Assembly (NCBI RefSeq): GCF_013391085.1
Contig: NZ_CP058334.1
Coordinates: 2,294,001 to 2,358,000 of the forward strand
Source: Natronomonas halophila
Lineage (GTDB): Archaea; Halobacteriota; Halobacteria; Halobacteriales; Haloarculaceae
Reading direction: 5' to 3'
Length of the DNA: 64,000 nucleotides
Below, piece after piece: positions 58,352 through 64,000 of the stretch. Below the pieces are notes generated by a model. That model worked only from the letters and a program-made list of their open reading frames with translations. It ran no database searches and was not told where the DNA came from. Numbering within the stretch: position 1 is the first letter of the stretch; each line of letters begins with the position of its first letter. The translations under genes and the position numbers were made by a program.

Positions 58352-58444
58352 GGGCCCGCTTGTGTGGCGGGTTACGTCGGTTTGTCGTTTTTCGTCCTCT
58401 CCGGCCCGCCGGGTTTGAAGGGTCGGCCGGCCGTCGTCCCGGAC

Positions 58445-58954
58445 ATGGCAATCGAGGAACGAATCGGCGAGGTACTCGCCGACCGCGGCGAATACGTGGC
58501 GACGGCCGAATCCTGCACGGGCGGCCTTATCGGCTCCCTTCTCACCGACGTCCCCGGTTCCAGTGACTACTTCGACCGCTCGGTGGTAACCTACACTTAC
58601 GACGCCAAACTCGAAGAGCTGGGCGTGCCACGGGAGATACTCGATGACGTGGGCGCGGTCAGCGAACCCGTCGCCCGACAGATGGCCCGCGGGGTCCGGG
58701 ACGGCGCCGGCGTGACGTGGGGGGTCGCTACCACGGGCATCGCCGGCCCCACGGGGGGTACCGACGAAAAGCCGGTCGGAACCGTCTATATCGGCGTCGC
58801 CCACGCGGCCGACTGGGGGACCGGCGACTCGTGGTGTGCGGTCGAACGCTACGTCTTCGACGGGTCTCGGACGGAAATCAAGCGGAAAACCGCCGAGCAG
58901 GCCCTCGAAGACCTCCTCGATGCGACCGGGCGAGCGGACCCGCGCGACCAGTAG
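58445..58954 (+). CDS. CinA C-terminal domain (nicotinamide-nucleotide amidase-like) protein
   Basis: The 169-aa protein contains the CinA C-terminal signature YVATAESCTGGLIGSLLTDV then VTYTYDAKLEELGV and GVATTGIAGPTGGTDEKPVG. It lacks the N-terminal molybdenum-cofactor-like domain, as in PncC. It converts NMN to nicotinate mononucleotide for NAD recycling. The start at 58445 matches the domain; the longer frame is antisense to the aminotransferase. Confidence 0.92.
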   Translation: MAIEERIGEVLADRGEYVATAESCTGGLIGSLLTDVPGSSDYFDRSVVTYTYDAKLEELGVPREILDDVGAVSEPVARQMARGVRDGAGVTWGVATTGIAGPTGGTDEKPVGTVYIGVAHAADWGTGDSWCAVERYVFDGSRTEIKRKTAEQALEDLLDATGRADPRDQ

Positions 58955-59008
58955 GCCGACACCGCGCGGCGAGTAGGCTTTTGAGGGGGCCGTTCGACGC
59001 TCCCGGTA

Positions 59009-59497
59009 ATGGACAAAGAGGGGCACGTACTCAACGCGATTCTGCTCGGCATCGGCCTCGGAATCATCATCGAACCGTCGGGGACCGTCGACACGCTTCG
59101 GGCCATCGTCGCGGTCACCATCCCGGTGACTCTCGGTGCGCTCTTCCCCGACGTCGACACAGCCTTCGGCAAGCACCGCAAGACGCTGCACAACATCCCC
59201 GTTATCGCCGTCTTCCTCGCGTTCCCGGTCGTCTTCGGGAACCTCCAGTACGTCTGGATCGGCGTCCTCACCCACTACGTGCTGGACTATCTGGGGAGCC
59301 GCCGGGGAATCGCGCTGTTCTACCCGCTTTCCAGCAGCGAATACGGCTTCCCATCGGGGGTCACCACTTCCAGCAAGTACGCCAACGCGGTCACTATCGT
59401 CGTGACGTTCGTCGAACTCGCCATCGCGGCGGCTATCGTTCACGTCCTGCCGCAGTACGTCGACCTGAGTCAGTACACGGCGATGCTGCCGGTCTGA
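59009..59497 (+). CDS. YdjM-like membrane-bound metal-dependent hydrolase
   Basis: The 162-aa protein has about four helices with conserved polar residues typical of the YdjM/DUF457 family: D-K-E-G-H at the N-terminus (MDKEGHVLNAILLG), TLGALFPDVDTAFGKHRKTL and VLTHYVLDYLGSRRGI. The conserved His and Asp may bind metal. Function unknown beyond family. It is followed by structured element C. Confidence 0.85.
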   Translation: MDKEGHVLNAILLGIGLGIIIEPSGTVDTLRAIVAVTIPVTLGALFPDVDTAFGKHRKTLHNIPVIAVFLAFPVVFGNLQYVWIGVLTHYVLDYLGSRRGIALFYPLSSSEYGFPSGVTTSSKYANAVTIVVTFVELAIAAAIVHVLPQYVDLSQYTAMLPV

Positions 59498-59520
59498 TTC
59501 GAAGCAGACCTTGGTTTATG

Positions 59521-59675
59521 AGCATCCGCGAGCGCCCGCAGGGCGCGAGCGGTTCCGCCGTGCCGAACGGAGTGAGGCACGGGACCGAGGGCCGACCGTC
59601 GGGAGGCCCGAAGTGTCTTTTTCATCGAAGTTTTTGCCGGTCGCCGAGCGCAGCGAGGCGACCGTGCAAAAAGTT
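59521..59675 (-). repeat. structured 3'-end element, copy C
   Basis: On the minus strand, 6 nt after the PHP gene stop: ACTTTTTGCACGGTCGCC, loop, GGCGACCGGCAAAAACTT (long hairpin with a 7-bp TTTTTGC/GCAAAAA base), then GATGAAAAAGACACTTCGGG, and a distal half ending GCGCCCTGCGGGCGCTCGCG. The distal about 40 bp are identical to copy A, and most of the middle is alike. The U-tract at the base makes it a likely terminator for the PHP gene. Confidence 0.7.
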
Positions 59676-59681
59676 CGGGGT

Positions 59682-60437
59682 TTAGTAAACACTAACCCCG
59701 TCAAATCGCCCATTATAGGCGATGTGGTCGGGGTGGGTGGGTTCGGTGCCCGAGAGGAAGAGGCGGTCAACCTTCTCCCAGGTGTTCTCGTAGAAGAGGT
59801 GGCCGAATTCGGCCAGACAGCGAGCGCGGTGGCTGAAACCATCCCGGTGGTAGACGCGGCGGTCGACGCCGGTTTTGAGCGCCTCGACCAGTTCGGCCTC
59901 GGTGTCGAACGACTCGTCGAAGGTCGTCCAGACTTCGCCGACGGTCTTGGGGAGGTGGGCATACGACGAACCGAAGACGGGTTTATCGAATTCGCGGGCC
60001 AGTTCCCGGGCGCGTTCGTTGTGGTGGGCCCAGTGTTTCGGGTTGTAGACCTCGATGGCGTCGATGTTGTTTCCGTGGGCCCGCAGGTCGTGGGCTTCGA
60101 GGCTGACGGTGGCGAACTCGGGATGCGGTGCGAGGACGGCCGCGCCCTGCCGTTCGAACTCGGCCATCGCGCCCTCCAGTGAGATGAAATCGGGAACCGG
60201 TTCGTCGAGGCCGACCGCGAGGACGTGCTTGCGATTCCGCCAGTCGCCGGTGAAAACTTCGCGGGCGGGGACGACGAGCAGTTCGTCGTCGGAGAACCGC
60301 TCGGCCCGAGCGCGGATGTCGGGGAGGCGCGTGAAATGCGGCGCGTATACGAGCGCGTCGAGGCCGCGGTCCTTGGCCCGCTGGGCGACGGTTTCGTCGA
60401 GTACCTTCACGTGGAAATCCACGCGGAACTCGTCCAT
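59682..60437 (-). CDS. PHP domain metal-dependent phosphoesterase
   Basis: The 251-aa protein has the PHP motifs VDFHVKVLDETVAQRAKDRG, VYAPHFTRLP, VVPAREVFTGDW, VLAPHPEFATVSL and SSYAHLPKTVGEVW with multiple metal-binding His and Asp. The family cleaves phosphoesters, for example in nucleoside diphosphate metabolism or tRNA 3' processing. The 3' end is followed by element C. Confidence 0.88.
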   Translation of the reverse strand: MDEFRVDFHVKVLDETVAQRAKDRGLDALVYAPHFTRLPDIRARAERFSDDELLVVPAREVFTGDWRNRKHVLAVGLDEPVPDFISLEGAMAEFERQGAAVLAPHPEFATVSLEAHDLRAHGNNIDAIEVYNPKHWAHHNERARELAREFDKPVFGSSYAHLPKTVGEVWTTFDESFDTEAELVEALKTGVDRRVYHRDGFSHRARCLAEFGHLFYENTWEKVDRLFLSGTEPTHPDHIAYNGRFDGVSVY

Positions 60438-60598
60438 ATCTCCGTGTTCGCTCGGAGGGCGTTATCCGTTCCGATTCATACGGACTGTTGTGGTCTCTTA
60501 CCGGCAACCGTCGACCGTGTCAGAGCGATTGCCAGTAAACCGGCACACAGCCCGTATCAGCGAGTGCCTTTTTATCCCAAGGTGCCGAGGGTCGGTGT

Positions 60599-60895
60599 AT
60601 GTGGGAATGTGCTATCGCGGGGTGCGACTACGACACGGGGGACATCGAGGAGCTGCTCGTCCATCAGGCCGATGCCCACGATAGACACCAGTGTCAGATC
60701 TGCGGGACTGTCGTGCCGGACGGCTACTTCGCCATCCGACACGTCTTTTCGGAACACTCCCGGGCGGAGTACCTCCGCAACTACGACGCGGATACCGACG
60801 ACATCCGTGTCCGCGAGCGAGTCCTGAGGGAAATCGAGTCCGAGGCGGATATCGAGGCGGTCGTCGACCGTATCGGCGGCAACGCGGGCGCCTGA
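60599..60895 (+). CDS. small zinc-finger protein
   Basis: The 98-aa protein has two C-x4-C or C-x2-C/H pairs: MWECAIAGCDYDTGDIEELL with HQADAHDRHQCQICGTVVPD, then a His pair in IRHVFSEH. The layout matches the C2H2-like finger of haloarchaeal small zinc proteins. A TATA-like CTTTTTATCCC (60568-60578) about 25 nt upstream supports the start. Function likely DNA or RNA binding (inference). Confidence 0.8.
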   Translation: MWECAIAGCDYDTGDIEELLVHQADAHDRHQCQICGTVVPDGYFAIRHVFSEHSRAEYLRNYDADTDDIRVRERVLREIESEADIEAVVDRIGGNAGA

Positions 60896-60997
60896 ACTGG
60901 TTTCGAGACGCGCAGCTATTCGGTATCTTAAAAACGGGTATCGGTAGAACCCGGCTTACCGTTCCTCGCTATTCTCGTGAACAAAGCGAACGAGAAG

Positions 60998-61021
60998 CGA
61001 AGAGCGCGTTAGCGCTCTTCG
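60998..61021 (-). terminator. hairpin enclosing the spt5 stop codon
   Basis: CGAAGAGCGC and GCGCTCTTCG form a perfect 10-bp stem; the 4-nt loop on the minus strand is TAAC, so the spt5 stop codon sits in the loop. This could terminate transcription or delay ribosomes at the end of spt5. Confidence 0.55.
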
Positions 61022-61446
61022 GAGTCGAGAACCCGAATCTGGTCGCCACGGACCGTGACCGGAATCGGAACCGTCGCCTCGTAGAGTTCGACGGTGACCT
61101 GGTCTTTGCCCTCGTCGATACGCTGGACCTGCGCTTTCTCGCCTTTGAACGGCCCGGCGATGAGTTCGACGATGTCGCCTTCCGCGATGCCCTCGACGTC
61201 CGGTTTGGGGCTGAGGAAGTGCTCGACTTCAGCCATCGAGGACTCGCCGGGAACGAGGTTCCGCGCGTGAGGAATGTCCTCGAGTGCGCGGTCGATGGCG
61301 GCGCTGCCCTCGGCTTCGACCATCACGTAACTGGTCAGCGAGTCGGGTGCCAAGGCGGCGTGAATGTCGTCTTCCTCGCGGCTGATAATCATGTCAGCGA
61401 CGGTCTGTTCCTGGCTCGCGGTGGTCTTGACGGCGAAGATGCCCAT
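61009..61446 (-). CDS. spt5: transcription elongation factor Spt5
   Basis: The 145-aa protein has the NGN domain ([20 protein letters not shown]... [20 protein letters not shown]) and a KOW domain ([20 protein letters not shown]). It binds RNA polymerase to aid elongation, pairing with Spt4. Its start overlaps the stop of secE by 1 nt, so the two are cotranscribed, the arrangement conserved in archaea. The stop codon lies in a hairpin. Confidence 0.95.
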   Translation of the reverse strand: MGIFAVKTTASQEQTVADMIISREEDDIHAALAPDSLTSYVMVEAEGSAAIDRALEDIPHARNLVPGESSMAEVEHFLSPKPDVEGIAEGDIVELIAGPFKGEKAQVQRIDEGKDQVTVELYEATVPIPVTVRGDQIRVLDSEER

Positions 61447-61634
61447 CACGGACCCCCCGGGATGAACGTCATAATCGCGAAGATGACGAAGCCCATGAGT
61501 CCCACGAGGACGATGCCGAGTCCGGCGACCAGCGAGACCTTCGAGAACTCGTCCCATGAGGGCGTACTCGCCAGTTTGAGCACGCGAACGTAGGACGTGA
61601 GGTCGGTCGGCGTATCCATATCCGACAGTTCCAT
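61446..61634 (-). CDS. secE: protein translocase SecE/Sec61-gamma subunit
   Basis: The 62-aa protein [20 protein letters not shown] has one C-terminal transmembrane helix ([20 protein letters not shown]) and the [11 protein letters not shown] amphipathic segment. It is part of the SecYE channel. A TATA-like GTTTATAACC (61651-61661) lies about 25 nt upstream, supporting the Met at 61634; 61619 is the alternative. Confidence 0.95.
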   Translation of the reverse strand: MELSDMDTPTDLTSYVRVLKLASTPSWDEFSKVSLVAGLGIVLVGLMGFVIFAIMTFIPGGP

Positions 61635-61749
61635 CTCAGGGGTTTTCTACCTGTTGGTTATAAACGTCGCAAAAGGCGGACTCGATGAGGTGGTCGCTGT
61701 CGGCGGCACCGACCGCTCGATGGGACGGGAGACCGACGGCCCGGCGGCG

Positions 61750-62925
61750 TTATTCGACGTAGTCGATATTGTCGCCGCCGTCCTGTACGGCGCGTTCCTG
61801 CTCGGCCTCGCTCTTGCCGTAAATCTGCGGGCTCTCGACGCCGGTGACGACGATCATCGTCTCCATCTTGCCGTCGAACTCGGGGTTGACCGAGGCACCC
61901 CAGATGATGCGGGCGTCGGGGTCGATGCGGTCGTAGATTTCCTCGACGACGCCCTCGGCTTCCTCGATGGACATGTCGGGGCCGCCGACGACGTTGACGA
62001 GCGCGCTGTTGGCGCCGTCGAACTCGACGTCGAGCAGCGGCGAGCGGAGCGCGGAGCGAATCGAGTCCTGGGCCTTGTTCTCCGAATCGCTCTCGCCGAG
62101 ACCGATCATGGCGACGCCGCCGTTCTCCATGATGGTCTTCACGTCGGCGAAGTCGACGTTGACCAGCCCGGGCTTGGTAATCAGTTCGGTCATGCCCTTG
62201 ACCGAGCGCATCAGGACGCGGTCACAGATCTTGAAGGCGTCCTGCAGGGGCATGTTCGGCGCGTAATCCAGTAGGCGGTCGTTCGGGATGACGATGACGG
62301 TGTCGGCGACCGCACGGAGGCGTTCGAGGCCCGCGTCGGCGTTGGCGCGGCGACGTTCGCCTTCGGCGGTAAACGGAATCGTCACGATGGCGATGGTTAG
62401 CGCACCGGCGTCCTGTGCGGCCTGGGCGACGACGGGCGCGGAACCGGTGCCGGTGCCACCGCCGAGGCCGGCGGTGACGAAGACCATATCGGAGTCGTCG
62501 ATGGACTGATTGATGTCGTCGATATTCTCCTGGGCAGCCTCCTCGCCGATTTTCGGGACGGAGCCGGCCCCACGGCCGCCGGTTCGCTGGCGGCCGATGA
62601 GGATCTTCTCGTCGGCTTCGACCTCGGTTGCGAGGTGCTGGGCGTCGGTGTTCGCGGCGACGAGTTTCGCCCCGTGGATGCCGGCCTCGGCCATCCGGGT
62701 GACGGTGTTGCCGCCGGCGCCGCCACAGCCGACGACGGTGATTTTCGTCTCGAGATCTTTGACGACCTCGGCGAGTTCCTCGTCGGTCATGGTGCCTGAC
62801 CCTTTTACGTCCTGGTCGGCGGCGGTGCCGCCGTCTGTGGCGTTGCCGTTCGCCGCGGACGCTGGCGCCTCGCTGTCCCCATCCTCTTCAGCTTCGTCGA
62901 TAGCGTCCTCGATAATCGAGTCCAT
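61750..62925 (-). CDS. ftsZ1: cell division protein FtsZ1
   Basis: The 391-aa protein has an acidic N-terminal extension, the GTP-binding [60 protein letters not shown] and a C-terminal domain [20 protein letters not shown]. It forms the division ring. A TATA-like GATACTTTAAG (62952-62962) is about 27 nt upstream. It is next to secE and spt5, as usual in haloarchaea. Confidence 0.97.
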   Translation of the reverse strand: MDSIIEDAIDEAEEDGDSEAPASAANGNATDGGTAADQDVKGSGTMTDEELAEVVKDLETKITVVGCGGAGGNTVTRMAEAGIHGAKLVAANTDAQHLATEVEADEKILIGRQRTGGRGAGSVPKIGEEAAQENIDDINQSIDDSDMVFVTAGLGGGTGTGSAPVVAQAAQDAGALTIAIVTIPFTAEGERRRANADAGLERLRAVADTVIVIPNDRLLDYAPNMPLQDAFKICDRVLMRSVKGMTELITKPGLVNVDFADVKTIMENGGVAMIGLGESDSENKAQDSIRSALRSPLLDVEFDGANSALVNVVGGPDMSIEEAEGVVEEIYDRIDPDARIIWGASVNPEFDGKMETMIVVTGVESPQIYGKSEAEQERAVQDGGDNIDYVE

Positions 62926-63065
62926 CTATGAATGGCGGTGTCGCGCACGCGCTTAAAGTATCTTTCCCCCGCGTCTGACGTTCGTCATACGATTTGCGGC
63001 CGTTTCAGCCCTCGATAGCGGAAATCTGCGATAAACCATTAGCCACGATATAAAATCCGCCCCGC
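62926..63065. other. 140-bp spacer between ftsZ1 and dtdA
   Basis: It holds the TATA box of ftsZ1 (CTTAAAGTATC at 62952-62962) and an AT-rich ACGATATAAAATCC (63046-63058) near the 3' end of dtdA. No gene is seen. Confidence 0.5.
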
Positions 63066-64000
63066 TCAGAACGGGAAGCGCTGCTCGCGCGCGCGACGAA
63101 CGTCGTCCGGCGTGACCGTCTCGCCGTCGATTTCGACGCACTCTCCAGCCGAGAGGCGACCGAAGGCCGGTCCCTCCTCGATTCCGGCCTCGCGTGCGAG
63201 TTCGGGGTCGAAGGCTTCGCGCCGGGCGACGACCGCGTCGTCCTCGACAGTGACGGTGTCGTATTTCGATTCGAGAACGGCCGCTAGTTCGTCGATGAGC
63301 GCTCGGTAGGTGGCAGCCTCGGGGAGTGCGACGGGTCCCGACGCGAGTGAGCCACCCTCCGCAGTCTCGTAGGCGAGGGCGTGTGCGGACACGGCATCGA
63401 ATACGGCCTCGCGGTCGACCCCGTTCGCCTCGTCGAGCAGGTCCGTCGGCAGGTCGTCGACGTAGAAGCCACCCTCGTATCCCTCGGCGGGGTCGCCGAA
63501 CCGAAGCCCGTCGTCTACCGGCGCTAGGTCACGCTCCAGTTGCGCGACGAGGTCCAGCGGTACGTCCGTCGTCTCCCGAAGCCACGTCTCCGAGACGGTC
63601 TCGAAGCCGAGGTCCTCGATGACGGCTTCGAGTTCGGGGTAGTCGCCGTCGACGAGGGCGTGGTCGGCGCCGCTCGCCTGAAACGCCTTGGCGACGACGG
63701 CCCGGGCCTCGTGGGGGTCGCCCATCTCTTCGAGGCCCCAGTTCGCGGCGATGTGGCCGACGCCCCAGTCGGTTTCGGTCAACACGCGGTCGAAGCGGGG
63801 CGCGTAGTGGTTGCCGCCGAAGCCGATAACCGCGCGGTCGGTCCCGGGGTCGACTTCACAGAGGTCCAATATCGCGCGTGCGACGGCTTCCGCTCCATCG
63901 GCGTCTCGCCATTGGTCCTCACCGCTGCCCAGTTCGACGAATAGTGAGGGACAGCCGACGCTGCTCGGTCCGTGGTGGGTACACTCGATACCGGCGTCGT
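63066..64000 (-). CDS. dtdA: D-aminoacyl-tRNA deacylase (GEK1/DtdA type), N-terminus cut by window edge
   Basis: The frame is open from the right edge and ends at 63066; about 311 residues are visible. The first part contains GIECTHHGPSSVGCPSLFVE and FGGNHYAPRF, conserved in the DtdA (GEK1) family, then HALVDGDYPELEAVIEDLGF. It removes D-amino acids from tRNA. The N-terminal portion lies outside the window; no internal stop is seen, so it is probably intact. Confidence 0.92.
   Translation of the reverse strand, partial: DAGIECTHHGPSSVGCPSLFVELGSGEDQWRDADGAEAVARAILDLCEVDPGTDRAVIGFGGNHYAPRFDRVLTETDWGVGHIAANWGLEEMGDPHEARAVVAKAFQASGADHALVDGDYPELEAVIEDLGFETVSETWLRETTDVPLDLVAQLERDLAPVDDGLRFGDPAEGYEGGFYVDDLPTDLLDEANGVDREAVFDAVSAHALAYETAEGGSLASGPVALPEAATYRALIDELAAVLESKYDTVTVEDDAVVARREAFDPELAREAGIEEGPAFGRLSAGECVEIDGETVTPDDVRRAREQRFPF

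Noticed and set aside
57245-59443. 732-codon extension of the aminotransferase frame
   Set aside because: The upstream extension is antisense to cinA and the YdjM-like gene; the conserved protein begins at 58351.
61635-61749. Gene between secE and ftsZ1
   Set aside because: The spacer is short and holds only the secE promoter; no open frame fits.
1-64000. Insertion sequence or prophage with transposase or integrase
   Set aside because: No transposase, integrase or phage structural protein was recognised; only palindromic elements and gene remnants were seen.

Overview
The window is chromosomal DNA from a halophilic archaeon (class Halobacteria). The evidence is high GC, strongly acidic predicted proteins, TATA boxes about 25 nt from start codons with few ribosome binding sites, a thermosome subunit, SecE-Spt5-FtsZ1, the Hef helicase-nuclease, D-aminoacyl-tRNA deacylase, bacterio-opsin-activator type HTH proteins, and abundant GCGAGCGAAGCGAGC-type palindromes. 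The genus cannot be fixed by reading alone. Gene density is high, many neighbours overlap by 1-4 nt, and the right edge cuts the dtdA gene.

Region 1 (1-12600) is dominated by thiol and sulfane-sulfur chemistry. It holds a DsbA-like protein with two small membrane proteins carrying CxxC motifs, DUF302 and DUF2892 proteins, a TusA plus DsrE-like pair divergent from a rhodanese-metallo-beta-lactamase fusion (persulfide dioxygenase type), two YeeE/YedE half transporters, a PiT-family permease that could carry sulfate or thiosulfate, a 54-aa membrane protein coupled to a TauE/SafE exporter, a two-cysteine winged-helix regulator and thioredoxin. Three promoters here share ATTGT-N10-CAAAA and two more carry ATTGTRYRNT, which suggests one regulon. 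Decayed fragments (universal stress protein, thioredoxin reductase, SHOCT) and palindromic insertions show that the cluster has been rearranged.

Region 2 (12600-24850) holds an SPFH/stomatin protein, several HTH regulators, a GNAT acetyltransferase, a 701-aa Ala/Glu-rich protein, a MerB-like organomercurial lyase, a TRAM protein, a cysteine-cluster protein, an MBL hydrolase, an F420/PPOX-type protein, methyltransferases and a GT2 glycosyltransferase. Two long structured elements follow minus-strand stop codons here; a third copy lies at 59.6 kb.

Region 3 (24900-41500) is mostly housekeeping: thermosome, SDRs, ArsA/Get3-like ATPase, glycerate 2-kinase, endonuclease V, rhomboid protease, bifunctional nuclease, FilR1-type regulator, enoyl-CoA hydratase, tRNA-Ser(CGA), UspA, PfkB kinase, aldo/keto reductase and a BASS transporter. 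A roughly 500-bp noncoding block with mirrored hairpin ends lies at 36.6-37.2 kb.

Region 4 (41500-64000) contains hef, a MoxR/DUF58/DUF4129 locus split by an HtrA-type lipoprotein protease, a candidate small RNA, a MATE exporter, an RND/MMPL exporter with a secreted COG1361-type partner and a divergent TetR regulator over a perfect 20-bp palindrome, a degenerate FtsZ paralogue with a zinc ribbon, an aminotransferase, a CinA domain protein, a PHP protein, spt5, secE, ftsZ1 and the C-terminal part of dtdA.
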